A stretch of DNA of 64,000 nt, taken from the NCBI RefSeq assembly GCF_003315635.1, contig NZ_PDCG01000004.1:83811-147810 (forward strand), written 5' to 3'. Source of the stretch: Bifidobacterium aemilianum (GTDB lineage: Bacteria; Actinomycetota; Actinomycetes; Actinomycetales; Bifidobacteriaceae). The notes under the pieces were generated by a model that ran no database searches, was not told where the DNA came from, and saw only the letters and a program-made list of their open reading frames with translations. The position numbers and the translations under genes are program-made. Below, piece by piece: positions 10,100 to 20,235 of the stretch. Each line of letters starts with the position of its first letter. Positions within the stretch are counted from its first letter, which is position 1.

Positions 10100-11725
10100 T
10101 CAGCCTTTCTTGCTCTCATGGTAGGACTTGTCGGTGTTGACCGACCAGACATTGCGCTTGGAGGTCTTGCCGGTCTTGATGTTGTCGACGGCCTCGATGG
10201 CGGTGGCCATGGAGTGGTCCTGGTTGTTGTAACGGTGCTGGCCGTTGCGGCCCACGCAGTAGAGATTGCCGAAGGAGTCCAGGTATTCCACCAGCTCGGG
10301 CATCTGGGCGTAAGTGTCGAAGTAGGCCGGGTAGGCCTTCTTGACGCGCTCACGGTGGGAGTCGAGCACATCCTGCGGGCCATTGATGATCCGCATGCGG
10401 GTCAGTTCCTTGATGGCCAGCTGGGTGGCCTCCTCATCGGAGAGATTCCAGAAGTCGTCGCCCTCCTCGCAGAAGTATTCGAGGCCGACCCATACGGTGT
10501 TGTCAACATCTTTGACCAGGTAGGGGCTCCAGTTGTTGAAGACCTGGATGCGGCCGACCTTGTAGCCAGGGTCCTGCACATAGATCCAGCAGTCCGGCAC
10601 GATGGGTGGGTTGCCCAGGGTGGGGATGTCGGTGGTGTTCTTGATACGCAGGTGCTTGACCAGCAGGCCCACGGTGACGAAGTCACGGTAGGGCAGGCCG
10701 TTGGCAACGGTCTTCATGTCGGCAGGAACCAGGCTCTTGCCCTCGCCGGTCTCGGCCACGGCTCCCTTGGCCGCATCAAGGGCGTTGACCAGGTCCTTGA
10801 TGGGCATGGAGGAGATGAACTGGTCGGCCTTGAGTTCCGTGGCCTTGCCATCGGAATCGCGGTAGATCACGGAGGTGACCTGGCCATGCTCCTGGCGTAT
10901 CTCAGTCACCTGGGCATCGGTCAGCACCTTGACACCGGCCTGCTCGCAGTTCTCCTCAACGGTCTCCCAGAGCTGCCCGGGGCCCAGCTTGGGGTACCAG
11001 AACTCCTCGATCAACGAGGTCTCGACCTCCTGGTTGGAACGCTTCTTGGGCAGCATCTTATCAATGGCGTTCTTGAGCACGGCCACCACGCTCAGACCCT
11101 TGACCCGCTGGGCACCCCAGTCGGCGGAGATCTCTCTGGGGTGACGGCCCCACAGCTTTTCGGTGTAGCCCTCGAAGAACATGGAGTAGAGCTGACGACC
11201 GAAACGGTTGATGTAGAAGTTCTCCAAGTTGTCTTCGGGCAGCTTGTGGAACATGGACTTGAGGTAGGAGAAGCCGGCCTTCATGGTCAGCTTGAAGCCC
11301 AGGGCCTTGAAGAGGCCTGGAGACAGGGAGATCGGGTAGTCCAGGAAGTGACGGTTCCAGAAGATGCGGGAGATGCGGTGGCGCTTGAGCATGACCTTGT
11401 CGGTCTTCTCCGGGTCCGGGCCACCGGGTTCCAGATCGTGCTCACGGCCGAGCTTCTTGTCGTCGTAGGAGGGGGCACCCTGGAGGGGCAGCACGTTCTT
11501 CCACCAGTCCATGATCCGCTCATCCTTGGAGAAGAAGCGGTGGCCGCCAATGTCCATACGGTTGCCGTTGTGCTTGACAGTCCGGGAGATACCGCCGAAT
11601 GCGCGGGTGCCTTCCAGCACCGTCACATCAAACCGGTCGGCTCCGCCGTCCTTAATCAGTTCCCAAGCAGCGGTCAGACCGGCGGGTCCACCACCGATAA
11701 TCACCACAGATTGCTTTTCGGACAC
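10100..11725 (-). CDS. FAD-dependent oxidoreductase (amine oxidase / UDP-galactopyranose mutase-like fold)
   Basis: A 541-residue flavoprotein. The N-terminus has the dinucleotide-binding [11 protein letters not shown] (Gly-rich loop at residues 11-16), followed by a GGISRTV segment and the [10 protein letters not shown] stretch typical of this NAD(P)/FAD oxidoreductase group, which is related to protoporphyrinogen oxidase and UDP-galactopyranose mutase. The GTG at 11725 is chosen because AGGAGG sits 5 bases before it; the upstream ATG at 11764 has no such site. The neighbours do not reveal the substrate. It may act in cell-surface sugar metabolism, but this is inference. A true glf is present separately at 47.4 kb. 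Confidence 0.8.
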   Translation of the reverse strand: MSEKQSVVIIGGGPAGLTAAWELIKDGGADRFDVTVLEGTRAFGGISRTVKHNGNRMDIGGHRFFSKDERIMDWWKNVLPLQGAPSYDDKKLGREHDLEPGGPDPEKTDKVMLKRHRISRIFWNRHFLDYPISLSPGLFKALGFKLTMKAGFSYLKSMFHKLPEDNLENFYINRFGRQLYSMFFEGYTEKLWGRHPREISADWGAQRVKGLSVVAVLKNAIDKMLPKKRSNQEVETSLIEEFWYPKLGPGQLWETVEENCEQAGVKVLTDAQVTEIRQEHGQVTSVIYRDSDGKATELKADQFISSMPIKDLVNALDAAKGAVAETGEGKSLVPADMKTVANGLPYRDFVTVGLLVKHLRIKNTTDIPTLGNPPIVPDCWIYVQDPGYKVGRIQVFNNWSPYLVKDVDNTVWVGLEYFCEEGDDFWNLSDEEATQLAIKELTRMRIINGPQDVLDSHRERVKKAYPAYFDTYAQMPELVEYLDSFGNLYCVGRNGQHRYNNQDHSMATAIEAVDNIKTGKTSKRNVWSVNTDKSYHESKKG

Positions 11726-11932
11726 TATAACCTCCTGAAAATCCAACAAATCACAGTACAGCATACGCGGTCAGGCGCACGAACAACAGCATTGGAATGA
11801 CATGTACACCAATACAACCCAAACAGCGGTAAGACGATGGGGCACTCCGCCGCCAATCCGACCATTCCTGGTGCGGAACCGTTGATACAACGCTAGTGTG
11901 CAGCCCGCCTGTACACATCTACGGACAGCTTG

Positions 11933-12247
11933 TTAACCAATCGACTCGGGAATGTCTATATCGGACTTCTGCACTTCCTCCACGTTGACATCCTTGAAGG
12001 TAACAATACGCACGTTTTTGACAAACCGGCTGGAACGGTAGACATCCCAGACCCAGGCATCGGTCAGTCTGACGTCGAAATAGACATCCTGGCCGGCTGA
12101 ACGGACATTGAAATCGACCTTGTTGGCCAGGTAGAACCGGCGTTCGGTCTCCACCACGTAGGTGAAGAGTTTGATGACGTCACGATATTCCTTGTACAGG
12201 GCCAGTTCGGCCTGGGTCTCGTAGTTGTCAAGATCCTCGGCGCTCAT
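11933..12247 (-). CDS. DUF2469 family protein
   Basis: A 104-residue conserved actinobacterial protein. The family pattern is clear: MSAEDL-NYE, then ALYKEYRDVI, then the strongly conserved VVETERRFYLAN, DAWVWDVYR and VTFKDVNVEEV. Its biochemical role is unknown. The ATG at 12247 shares one base with the TGA of the upstream acetyltransferase gene (TGATG), so the two are translationally coupled; an in-frame GTG at 12250 is the alternative. Confidence 0.88.
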   Translation of the reverse strand: MSAEDLDNYETQAELALYKEYRDVIKLFTYVVETERRFYLANKVDFNVRSAGQDVYFDVRLTDAWVWDVYRSSRFVKNVRIVTFKDVNVEEVQKSDIDIPESIG

Positions 12248-13389
12248 CACTTCCCCTTCTGTTCGGCAGAGTTCTCATCCTCGTGGGCATCCTTATGCTT
12301 CCGCCCCAGATTACGCCACCAGGCGGCCTTGGAGGGCTTACGACTCTCAGGGGTGAGCCAGCGGGCATCTGAGCCATCATCCTGCTGCGCGGGCTGGGAG
12401 GCGAGGGCGGCCGGCTGTTGCTGGTCTGGCGAGGGTGCGGATTGTGGGTCCGCCACCTGCTCCGGCGCTATGGCCGGTCCCGCTGATGAAGCAGTCCCGC
12501 CAGCCACCTGGCCAGCCGTGCTTCCAGGAGCCCCCACCGCTTGATTTTCCTTGCTGTTCTGACGATTGGCCTGGAGCTCCTGCGAATCGGCCAGCTTCTG
12601 CCGGAGGGCCAGGGAGTGCTCCCGAGCTGCCAGGGCCTCGCGCACACCGGGGTTCTCCTCGATCACATGCATGCCGAAGGCATCGAGGGATTGGATGGGG
12701 TCGTATTCATCGACCAGGGAGTCCATAACAATCAGGTCCTGGTATTTGTCGTTCTCCGCGTCCCACAAGGCGTCACGGGAGGTGCCGGAGGGCACGAACC
12801 CCAGGGACTGGTAGACCGAGAGTGACCGGGCGTTCTTTTCGGGAACCGCCACCCAGATCCGGTGGAGGCCCAGGCCGACCGGCTCACTGGCGAATCCATA
12901 GGTCATGACCCTGGGCATGGCGTCGCGCGAATAGCCACGCCCCCGGTAGTCCTTGCCCAGGATCACCTGGATGCGGGCCGAACGCCCCCAGCCATCGATG
13001 TCGATGAGAAAGACCATGCCGATGACATTGCCGGTGCTCGTAGCATCAGACTGGCCGTCGCCATCATGGTCACTATCCGTCTGTATGGCCCAGGCCACGG
13101 TACGGCGGGATTCCGGGTCGCCCCCACCGGTATCGGAGGAAGCCTTCCCGTTGACCCAGGCCACGGACCGACGGACCCAGGCTCGAACAGCCAGGCGCTC
13201 GGAAGCCGGATCCTTGCCGGTTATGGTCGAGGCATTATGGAAGGCCTCAAGCTCGTCCAGGAGGGGCAGGTCGGCCAGTGTGGCGGGGCGCAGGTGCACC
13301 ATTTCCCCACGGATGGTGGGAATGCTTATACGTCCAGGCAAGGTTCGTGCCGTTGCCGTAGATGACGGTGATTCAGGCTTGACAGGCAT
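12247..13389 (-). CDS. GNAT-family N-acetyltransferase with disordered C-terminal tail
   Basis: A 380-residue protein. Residues ~30-235 form a RimJ/RimL-like acetyltransferase domain, with LRPATLADLPLLDELE at the front and an acetyl-CoA loop YRGRGYS. The pattern HRIWVAVPEKNARSLSVYQ...GF is typical of the group. The ~150 residues after it are rich in Gln, Ala, Ser and Pro and look disordered. ATG at 13389 is favoured because GAGGA lies 8 bases before it; ATG at 13398 would place that site only 1 base away. The substrate is unknown; ribosomal or other protein N-terminal acetylation is possible. Confidence 0.82.
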   Translation of the reverse strand: MPVKPESPSSTATARTLPGRISIPTIRGEMVHLRPATLADLPLLDELEAFHNASTITGKDPASERLAVRAWVRRSVAWVNGKASSDTGGGDPESRRTVAWAIQTDSDHDGDGQSDATSTGNVIGMVFLIDIDGWGRSARIQVILGKDYRGRGYSRDAMPRVMTYGFASEPVGLGLHRIWVAVPEKNARSLSVYQSLGFVPSGTSRDALWDAENDKYQDLIVMDSLVDEYDPIQSLDAFGMHVIEENPGVREALAAREHSLALRQKLADSQELQANRQNSKENQAVGAPGSTAGQVAGGTASSAGPAIAPEQVADPQSAPSPDQQQPAALASQPAQQDDGSDARWLTPESRKPSKAAWWRNLGRKHKDAHEDENSAEQKGK

Positions 13390-13526
13390 TCGCTTCATTC
13401 CTCATAGACGTGTATACGATGGCGCTGGCTTCCATGCTACTCGGTAACCCCACCCAGGGGAATGCTTTCCTCTGAGCGGGTCTGGGCGGGGCACTTGCCG
13501 TGGCGGCCAGGAACGCGCAAGCATAC

Positions 13527-13566
13527 CGGCGGCCGTAGCTGGGAACAGTCCCAACTCCGGCCGCCG
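13527..13566 (-). terminator. Terminator downstream of gatB
   Basis: A 9-bp GC stem CGGCGGCCG/CGGCCGCCG enclosing a second short stem (TGGGA/TCCCA). It lies 60 bases past the gatB stop and ends the long minus-strand gene run. The rest of 13390-13625 shows nothing else. Confidence 0.65.
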
Positions 13567-13625
13567 AACGAGACCTGACAGTCAGGCCGACAGGGGCAAT
13601 CCCGCCAGCCAACCATGCATGCGGG

Positions 13626-15125
13626 TCAGCCCTTGATCTTCTCCATGACCAGCTTGGTCACGGCCTTGGCATCGGCCTGGCCACGGGTGGCCTTCATGAC
13701 GGCGCCGATGATGGCGCCCATGGGCTTCATATTGCCGGACTTGAGCTTTTCGGCGATATCAGGGTTGTCGGCCAGGGCCTGGTCGACGGCGGCAGCCAGG
13801 GCTCCGTCGTCGGAGACGACCTCGTAGCCGTGCTTGGCCACGACCTCCTGGGGCTTGCCCTCACCTGCCAGCACGCCGGAGACGGTCTGCTTGGCCAGCT
13901 TGTCGTTGAGCTTGCCATCGGCGATCAGCTGCTCGACCTGGGCGACATCCTCGGGGCTGATGGGCAGCTCCTCCAAGGACACCGACTGGGCGTTGGCCTC
14001 GCGGGAGAGCTCCCCCAACCACCACTTCCTGGCTCCGGCGGCCGAGGCGCCGGCAGCGACAGTGGCCTCGACCAGGTCCAGAGCGTCGGCGTTGAGCACG
14101 TCGCGCAGCTCGATGTCAGAGAAGCCCCATTCCTTCTGGAGCCGCTTCTGGCGCTCGTGGGGCATCTCGGGCATCTGGGCCTTGAGCTCCTCGATGTGCT
14201 CCTTGGTCACGTGGACCATGACCAGGTCGGGGTCGGGGAAGTAGCGGTAGTCGTCGGCGTCGGATTTGACACGGCCGCCGGCGGTGGACTGGCTGGCCTC
14301 GTCCCAGTGGCGGGTCTCCTGCAGAATCTCCCCACCCTCATCCAGGATGGCTGCCTGCCGGCGAATCTCGTACTGCAGGGTCTTCTCGATGCCACGGAAG
14401 GAGTTGACGTTCTTGGTCTCCGACCGGGTGCCCAGGGGCGCGTCAGAACCCTTGCGCAGGGAGATGTTGACATCGGCGCGCATGTTGCCCTGCTCCATCC
14501 GGGCATGGGAGATGCCCAGGGCCCGCACGATGTCGCGGATGGCCCGCATGTAGGCACCAGCGATCTCGGGGGCGCGGTCGCCGGCCCCCTCGATGGGCTT
14601 GGTGACGATTTCAATCAGCGGCACTCCGGCCCGGTTGTAATCGACCAGGGAGTGGTCGGCGCCCTCGATGCGGCCGTCGGCCCCACCAACGTGGGTGTTC
14701 TTGCCGGCGTCGTCCTCAACATGGGCACGCTCGATGGGCACCCGGAAGACGGTACCGTCCTCCAGTTCCACGTCCAGGTAGCCCTCACCGTTCAGCGGCT
14801 TGTCGAACTGGGAGATCTGGTAGTCGCGGGGCATGTCCGGGTAGAAGTAGTTCTTCCGGGCGAACTGGCTCCACTCGGCGATGTCGCAGTGGAGGGCCAG
14901 ACCCAGCTTGATGGCGTAGTCGATGGCCGTCTGGTTGACGACTGGCAGGGAGCCGGGCAGCCCCAGGGAGACCGGGGTCAGCTGGGTGTTGGGCTCGCCG
15001 CCGAACTCGATATGGGCCGGGCAGAAGAGCTTGGTGTTGGTCGAGAGCTCAACGTGGGTCTCCAGACCGAAGACCGGATCGTACTTGGCGACGGCATCGG
15101 CGTATTTCAACAATTTTTCAGCCAT
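13626..15125 (-). CDS. gatB: Aspartyl/glutamyl-tRNA amidotransferase subunit B
   Basis: Kinase/amidotransferase subunit of GatCAB, which converts Glu-tRNA(Gln) and Asp-tRNA(Asn) to the amide forms. The 499 residues begin with the GatB core, [15 protein letters not shown], followed by [15 protein letters not shown]. The C-terminal YqeY-like tail domain ends in a segment with [17 protein letters not shown]. Length is normal. It is the last gene of gatC-gatA-gatB, 21 bases after gatA, with GGAAGG upstream. Confidence 0.97.
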   Translation of the reverse strand: MAEKLLKYADAVAKYDPVFGLETHVELSTNTKLFCPAHIEFGGEPNTQLTPVSLGLPGSLPVVNQTAIDYAIKLGLALHCDIAEWSQFARKNYFYPDMPRDYQISQFDKPLNGEGYLDVELEDGTVFRVPIERAHVEDDAGKNTHVGGADGRIEGADHSLVDYNRAGVPLIEIVTKPIEGAGDRAPEIAGAYMRAIRDIVRALGISHARMEQGNMRADVNISLRKGSDAPLGTRSETKNVNSFRGIEKTLQYEIRRQAAILDEGGEILQETRHWDEASQSTAGGRVKSDADDYRYFPDPDLVMVHVTKEHIEELKAQMPEMPHERQKRLQKEWGFSDIELRDVLNADALDLVEATVAAGASAAGARKWWLGELSREANAQSVSLEELPISPEDVAQVEQLIADGKLNDKLAKQTVSGVLAGEGKPQEVVAKHGYEVVSDDGALAAAVDQALADNPDIAEKLKSGNMKPMGAIIGAVMKATRGQADAKAVTKLVMEKIKG

Positions 15126-15146
15126 GATAGGTGTTCCTTCCGATGC

Positions 15147-16688
15147 TTACTTGTTCAGGGATTCGAGCCAGGGGGTCTTGAGCGACTGGTGGATGGGGCC
15201 ACCCCACTGCTCCTCAAGGGCCGCCTCCAAGGCAGCGGCCGGCTTGTACATGAGCTCGTCGCGCTTCTGGGGGGCGATGAACTGGAAGCCGACCGGCAGG
15301 CCGTCATCCGACAGGCCGGCGGGGATGGACATGGCCGGGGTTCCCGCCAGATTGGCGGGGATGGTGGCGATATCGTTGACATACATGGCCAGGGGGTCGT
15401 CCATCTTCTCGCCGAACTTGAAGGCGGTGGATGGCGAGGTCGGGGAGATCAGCACGTCGACCTGCTCGAAGGCCTTGGCGAAGTCCTCGATGATCAGGGT
15501 ACGGACCTGCTGGGCCTTGCCGTACCAGGCGTCGTAGTAGCCGGCGGACAGGGCGTAGGTGCCCAGGATGATGCGACGCTTGACCTCGTCGCCGAAACCG
15601 GCCTCACGGGTGTAGGACATCATGTTGGCGGCCGTCTGGGGCACACCGGCGGGGGGCATGACCCGCAGGCCGTAGCGCATGCCGTCATAGCGGGCCAGGT
15701 TCGAGGAGACCTCGGAGGGCATGATGATGTAGTAGGCGGCCAGGGCGTACGGGAAGCGGGGGCAGGAGACCTCCACGACCTCGGCACCCATGCCTTCCAG
15801 CAGCTTGACGGCCTCATTGAAGCGGGCCTCGACACCGGGCTGAAAGCCCTCGCCAGCCAACTCCTTGACCAGGCCGACCTTCACGCCCTTGAGGTCGCGC
15901 TTGGCACCTTGGCGAGCTGCGGCGGCCAGGGCGGGCACGTCCATGGGAATGGAGGTGGAGTCACGCTTGTCGTGGCCGCCGATGACCTCCTGCAGGAGGG
16001 CCGCGTCCAGCACCGTGCGGGAGACCGGGCCGATCTGGTCCAGGGAGGAGGCCATGGCGATGGCGCCGAAGCGGGAGACGCCGCCATAGGTCGGCTTGAC
16101 ACCCACGGTGCCGGTCAGGGCGCCGGGCTGGCGGATGGAGCCGCCGGTGTCCGTTCCCAGGGCGAGAGGAGATTCGAAGGCCGCGACCGCTGAGGCGGAA
16201 CCACCGCCGGAACCACCGGGCACACGCTCGGTGTCCCAAGGATTATGGGTCAGCTGATAGGCCGAATGCTCGGTGGAGGACCCCTGGGCGAACTCGTCCA
16301 GGTTGGTCTTGCCCAGCAGGGGCATGCCGGCTGCCTTGAGCTTCTCGATGACCGTGGCATCGTAAGGAGGCACCCAGCCCTCGAGAATCTTGGAGGCGGC
16401 CGTGGTGGGAATGCCCTTGGTGACGATCATGTCTTTGATGGCGATGGGAACACCCGCCAGCTCGGGCAGGCCCTCGGCCTCACCCTTGGCCAGCTTGGCG
16501 TCGAAGGCGTCAGCCTGGGCCCGGGCCTCGTCGGCGGAGACGTGCAGGAAGGCCTCGATGGAGGGCTCCGCGGACTCGATGACATCGAGCTCGGCGTCGA
16601 CCAACTCCCGGCTGGAGACCTCCTTTGCCTTGATCTTGGCGGCCATCTGGGCTGCGGTCAGCTTGACCAGTTCGGTTGCTTGGCTCAT
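15147..16688 (-). CDS. gatA: Aspartyl/glutamyl-tRNA amidotransferase subunit A
   Basis: The glutamine-hydrolysing subunit of GatCAB and a member of the amidase signature family. In 513 residues it has the catalytic Lys in VPIAIKDM, the Gly/Ser-rich signature [13 protein letters not shown] with the cis-Ser, and the nucleophile Ser in [14 protein letters not shown] at 16688 has GGGGAGGAG at ideal distance; the GTG two codons earlier overlaps the gatC stop but lies too close to that site. It is coupled to gatC. Confidence 0.97.
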   Translation of the reverse strand: MSQATELVKLTAAQMAAKIKAKEVSSRELVDAELDVIESAEPSIEAFLHVSADEARAQADAFDAKLAKGEAEGLPELAGVPIAIKDMIVTKGIPTTAASKILEGWVPPYDATVIEKLKAAGMPLLGKTNLDEFAQGSSTEHSAYQLTHNPWDTERVPGGSGGGSASAVAAFESPLALGTDTGGSIRQPGALTGTVGVKPTYGGVSRFGAIAMASSLDQIGPVSRTVLDAALLQEVIGGHDKRDSTSIPMDVPALAAAARQGAKRDLKGVKVGLVKELAGEGFQPGVEARFNEAVKLLEGMGAEVVEVSCPRFPYALAAYYIIMPSEVSSNLARYDGMRYGLRVMPPAGVPQTAANMMSYTREAGFGDEVKRRIILGTYALSAGYYDAWYGKAQQVRTLIIEDFAKAFEQVDVLISPTSPSTAFKFGEKMDDPLAMYVNDIATIPANLAGTPAMSIPAGLSDDGLPVGFQFIAPQKRDELMYKPAAALEAALEEQWGGPIHQSLKTPWLESLNK

Positions 16689-16690
16689 GG

Positions 16691-16987
16691 TCACTCCTCC
16701 CCTAGGATCTGCGGTGCCACGAACATACCGGCCTGTGCCCGGGGGGCGCCGGAGAGGGCCTCCTCCTGGGTCAGGGGGGTCTGGGCCACGTCAGGGCGCA
16801 GGTAGGCCTCCAAGGGTATGGGGTTGGCGGTGGGTGGCACGTCGTCGGAGGCGACTTCCTGCACCTTGTTGATGGAGTCGGCGATGACGTTGAGCTCGCC
16901 CTGCAGACGGGTAATCTCCTCGTCCGTGAGCGCTATCCGGGCCAGGTCGTCCAGATGCTCGATTTCTTCTCGTGTAAAAGTAGGCAT
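16691..16987 (-). CDS. gatC: Aspartyl/glutamyl-tRNA amidotransferase subunit C
   Basis: The small 98-residue stabilising subunit of GatCAB. It shows the family pattern: an N-terminal [21 protein letters not shown] helix pair, then the D-V-PT-NPI--E--LRPDV segment and an [13 protein letters not shown] tail. ATG at 16987 has GAGGG just upstream; a longer in-frame start at 17056 adds unconserved residues. First gene of the gat block. Confidence 0.95.
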   Translation of the reverse strand: MPTFTREEIEHLDDLARIALTDEEITRLQGELNVIADSINKVQEVASDDVPPTANPIPLEAYLRPDVAQTPLTQEEALSGAPRAQAGMFVAPQILGEE

Positions 16988-17075
16988 GCCCTCAACTATA
17001 TGAGCAAGAGATGACAGCGGGGTTACCTTGCAAAGGCCGCAATCCGCGACCCGCAAGACCGCCCATGGCCTGGCC

Positions 17076-18317
17076 TCAGCTGATGTCCCTGCGCTTGAAG
17101 ACCAGCAGTCCCAGCAGGTAGAAGAATGCCGCCCAGGCTAGGAGTATCAGGCCGCTTTGCCACCAGGCCGGATTGAAGAGGCCTTCGGACCCGGACCCCC
17201 CCCCCCCGGACTCCTGGATACCGGCACCGGCGAAGCTGACCAGGGCGCTGTCCGGCAGGCAGACGGTTACCGAGTTGACCCATTTCGCCTGCTTGCTGAT
17301 CGTGGAGATGATGCCAACCACAGTAGACAGGAACATGAAGATGCCCAGATAGGCGCAGATACCCCCGCTGGTGGACCGGCAGATGGCACCCAGGCCAAGG
17401 GCCAGGAGGGATAGGACCGCCAGAATCAGGGGCACACCAAGCACAATCACCCAGGGGCCGTAAGCCTTGGAGTCCGGCAGGGCGGTGACCTTCTGGCCAC
17501 TGACCATGACCAGGGCCACCAGCCAGGAGCAGAGCAAGCCCAGCAGGGCGGCCAGGTAGCTGAAGATGAAGAGTGACAGGCCCTTGGCGTGCATGAAGAG
17601 GGAACACTTGGGGTTGACCACCAGGGACGACACGATGGCCCCTGTGGAGAATTCGCTGGTGATGGCCATGATGCCGAAGATGCCGACCACCAGGTCCACG
17701 GTGGTGGCCGTGCCACCAATCAGGGTCCATATGTTGGCCCAATCCAGGGATGTGGGCTGGCCTTTGACCATGTCGCTGGGAGAATCAAGGGAGATGGTCA
17801 TCTTCATAACGAAGACCGAGAGGGCCGTCAGCACAGGTGGCAGCAACACGGTCAAGCCCATCAGCCACCAGGTGGAAGCCAGGGATACGAGCTTGATGAT
17901 CTCACTGCGAATACAGCCCAGCAGACCGATGCGGACATGGTTTGACGACATGCGACGGCCGGTGGTGTAACCGCCAGTGGAGGTGGGCGGCACCATAGGA
18001 GCGGACGGTTGCGCGCCCGCCTGCCCCGCCGCTGCGGAAGGCCTAACGGTATGGGGCAAAGCCATGGAAGGCTGAGGACCGTATAGCTGAGGGGTAGAAG
18101 ACTGAGGGTTGGGGGGCTGAACAGTGGAGGACCGAACAATGGAGGGCTGTGGGCTAGAAGGCTGGCGTCCACCTTGAAGGTCGCCAATGCCTCGAACAGT
18201 AGAAGGCTGGGAGGCAGAAGGCGGAGCCGTGGACGGTTGAGGACTGGGAGGTTGTGGACTGGAGGGCATAGGGTGGGAAGGCTCCTGGCCGCCCTGCTGA
18301 TTGTCGAACTGGCTCAT
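17076..18317 (-). CDS. ABC-2 type transporter permease with disordered N-terminus and internal G12 tract
   Basis: A 413-residue membrane protein. Residues ~1-130 are a Pro/Ser/Gln-rich low-complexity extension made of degenerate repeats. Then come six hydrophobic helices of an ABC-2 permease, ending in FKRRDIS. The ATG overlaps the upstream ATPase stop by 4 bases (ATGA), so the pair forms one exporter. A run of 12 G in the coding strand (17207-17196) encodes Gly371-Gly374 in the loop before the last helix. Gain or loss of one base would remove that helix. The substrate is unknown; BcrA/DrrA-like pairs export antibiotics or peptides. Confidence 0.88.
   Translation of the reverse strand: MSQFDNQQGGQEPSHPMPSSPQPPSPQPSTAPPSASQPSTVRGIGDLQGGRQPSSPQPSIVRSSTVQPPNPQSSTPQLYGPQPSMALPHTVRPSAAAGQAGAQPSAPMVPPTSTGGYTTGRRMSSNHVRIGLLGCIRSEIIKLVSLASTWWLMGLTVLLPPVLTALSVFVMKMTISLDSPSDMVKGQPTSLDWANIWTLIGGTATTVDLVVGIFGIMAITSEFSTGAIVSSLVVNPKCSLFMHAKGLSLFIFSYLAALLGLLCSWLVALVMVSGQKVTALPDSKAYGPWVIVLGVPLILAVLSLLALGLGAICRSTSGGICAYLGIFMFLSTVVGIISTISKQAKWVNSVTVCLPDSALVSFAGAGIQESGGGGSGSEGLFNPAWWQSGLILLAWAAFFYLLGLLVFKRRDIS
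17196..17207. repeat. Homopolymer tract C12 (G12 in the permease coding strand)
   Basis: Twelve consecutive C on the plus strand, in frame as four Gly codons in the ABC permease. It is a classic slipped-strand mutation site and has the same length as the two tracts in the surface-protein genes. Confidence 0.9.
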
Positions 18318-19432
18318 TGCCTGCCCTCCTTCATTTCCCTGCCGCTCATGTGACGCAATGAATTGACCTGCCCAGCAGCATTGGCCCCACCGTTGGCGAC
18401 CGGCGGGAATGCTTGGGTCCCATTGCTCTGATAACCAGCAATTGCCTGCCCTGCAGGAGGCAGGGGGGCCTGCCCGTAGCTAATCGGCGCCTCACCGGGC
18501 AGCTCCCGGCTCGTGTATTGGACCTGGGGGTGGGTCAGGGTCATGTAGGCCTCCTCCAGCGAAGCATGTTCCTCAACCAGTTCGTAGACCAGCAGCTGTG
18601 CCTGGGCGAAGACCTGGGCGGCCTGGAGTAGTTCGGCTCCAATGATGCGGAAGACCTCACCCTCCTGGGGGTCGGTGGACTGGCGCTCCACCGGTAGGAC
18701 CTGGACCTGGGGAGAGCGGGCGAAGATGGCCCGCAACTTGGCTGCCTCCGAAGTGACCACCCGAATGGATTTTGCCGAGTGCTCATTGAGGAAGTCGGTG
18801 ACGGTGGTGGTCTCCAGAATCCTCCCTTGCCCGATGATGACCAGATTGTCCGCGGTCAGGGCGACCTCGCTCATCAGGTGGGAGCTCAGGAGCACAGCCC
18901 GCCCCTGGGCGGCATAGAAGCGGCACAGCTCGCGGACCCACTTGACTCCCTCCGGGTCCAGGCCGTTGATGGGCTCGTCCAGGATGAGGTTATGGGGATC
19001 TCCCAGGAGGGCCGCCGCGATGGAGAGCCGCTGGCTCATACCCAGGGAGAAGCTGCCGGACCGACGCTTCTTGACGCTGTCGATGCCGGTGAGGGCGATG
19101 ACATCGTCGACCCGGCTCCGGGGAATCCTGTTGCTGGCGGCCAGGGCCATAAGATGCGCATAGGCGGACCTGCCCTTATGGGCCGACTTGGCATCAAGCA
19201 CGGCCCCGACGGTGGTCATTGGCGAGGATAGGGTTTGATAGGGTTTCCCATCCACCAGGCACTGGCCTCCATCGGGACTGATGAGCCCTAGAGCGGCCCG
19301 CATGGTGGTGGATTTGCCCGCCCCATTGGGCCCCAAAAAACCGGTCACCTTACCGTCTTCGGCCGTGAATGTGACCTGGTCGAGCACGGTTCGCTGCCCG
19401 AAGGGCTGAATCAGTCCTTCGATGCTTATCAT
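18314..19432 (-). CDS. ABC transporter ATP-binding protein (BcrA/DrrA type)
   Basis: Energises the adjacent ABC-2 permease. In 372 residues it has Walker A GPNGAGKST, signature FSLGMSQR and Walker B LILDEP with NGLDPEG, followed by the SSHLMSEV switch region. The C-terminal third is an accessory domain plus a Pro/Gly/Gln-rich tail. ATG at 19432 has GGAG 8 bases before it; an upstream in-frame ATG at 19504 overlaps the SpoU gene and gives an unlikely 24-residue extension. The stop overlaps the permease start by 4 bases. Confidence 0.93.
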   Translation of the reverse strand: MISIEGLIQPFGQRTVLDQVTFTAEDGKVTGFLGPNGAGKSTTMRAALGLISPDGGQCLVDGKPYQTLSSPMTTVGAVLDAKSAHKGRSAYAHLMALAASNRIPRSRVDDVIALTGIDSVKKRRSGSFSLGMSQRLSIAAALLGDPHNLILDEPINGLDPEGVKWVRELCRFYAAQGRAVLLSSHLMSEVALTADNLVIIGQGRILETTTVTDFLNEHSAKSIRVVTSEAAKLRAIFARSPQVQVLPVERQSTDPQEGEVFRIIGAELLQAAQVFAQAQLLVYELVEEHASLEEAYMTLTHPQVQYTSRELPGEAPISYGQAPLPPAGQAIAGYQSNGTQAFPPVANGGANAAGQVNSLRHMSGREMKEGRQ

Positions 19433-19503
19433 GTTCCGACTCCAACAAAGGCCCCTGGTTCCACCAAGTAGCACCCAGCTGGCCACCTGCCGGCCCATCG
19501 CCA

Positions 19504-20235
19504 TCAGGCCTGGGAATGGGCGGCGTCCCTCATATGCTGGGCGACCCAGGCGTGCATGGTCACGGCAGCGGCGGCCCCGGCATTGATGGAACGGACCGAG
19601 CCGAACTGGGAGATATAGACCACGTCGTCGGCCAGATCCAGAGCCTTGCTTGACAAGCCTGGGCCTTCAGCACCGAAGAGGAGCAGGCAGCGGTCGGGAA
19701 AATGGTAGGACTCCATGGGCTGGGCCCCGGGAATGATGTCCAGGGCGATGACCTTGGCCTGGCAGGTCTCCCGGGCAACCTGGGCCCGCCAGCTGGTCAC
19801 CAGGTCCTCAATGCTGGGGTGGTGTTCGATGTGCTGGTAGAGCTCGGTCATGAGGGAACCCTTGCGGTTCCACTTGTGCGGCCCGACTATATGGACGCTC
19901 CGGGCCCCGAAGGCGTTGGCCGAACGGACCATGGAGCCGATGTTGAAGTCATGGGTCCAGTTCTCGACCGCTATCTCAAAGCCATGCCGGCCGCGGGCAT
20001 CCAGGTCCTGGCGAATGGCCTCGACGGTCCAGTAGCGGTAGCGATCAAGAACATTGCGCCGGTCGCCCTGGTCAAGGAGCTCGGAATCGTACCGGGCATC
20101 GTAGGCCGGCGACTGCGGGTCGTCTGGCCGGTCCTGGCCCGGGTGGACCTCGGCCCAGGGGCCCAGACCAATCTCCCTGAACTCAGGCTCACCGGAAGCC
20201 AAAGCGGCAGCGGTAATCGGGTTCGGCTCACGCAT
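19504..20235 (-). CDS. SpoU/TrmH-family RNA 2'-O-methyltransferase
   Basis: A 243-residue SAM-dependent methylase with the SPOUT trefoil-knot motifs. Motif 1 is NWTHDFNIGSMVRSANAFG, motif 2 LLLFGAEGPGLS, and motif 3 is in SVRSINAGAAAAVTMHAW. It probably methylates a tRNA or rRNA ribose; the exact target cannot be told from sequence. The ATG at 20235 lies inside the end of the PRT-like gene (8-base overlap), which shows co-translation. Longer in-frame starts give a low-complexity leader and are rejected. Confidence 0.9.
   Translation of the reverse strand: MREPNPITAAALASGEPEFREIGLGPWAEVHPGQDRPDDPQSPAYDARYDSELLDQGDRRNVLDRYRYWTVEAIRQDLDARGRHGFEIAVENWTHDFNIGSMVRSANAFGARSVHIVGPHKWNRKGSLMTELYQHIEHHPSIEDLVTSWRAQVARETCQAKVIALDIIPGAQPMESYHFPDRCLLLFGAEGPGLSSKALDLADDVVYISQFGSVRSINAGAAAAVTMHAWVAQHMRDAAHSQA

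Noticed and set aside
10100..11725. Naming the FAD oxidoreductase glf
   Set aside because: It shares the flavoprotein fold, but the gene at 47410-48570 is the clear UDP-galactopyranose mutase. The 10-kb protein is longer and lacks the KYGAHLFHT loop.
13830..16193. A 787-codon plus-strand open frame
   Set aside because: It is antisense to gatB and gatA and has the same shadow-frame composition. Rejected for the same reason as the similar frames at 7666-9033 and 9953-11800.
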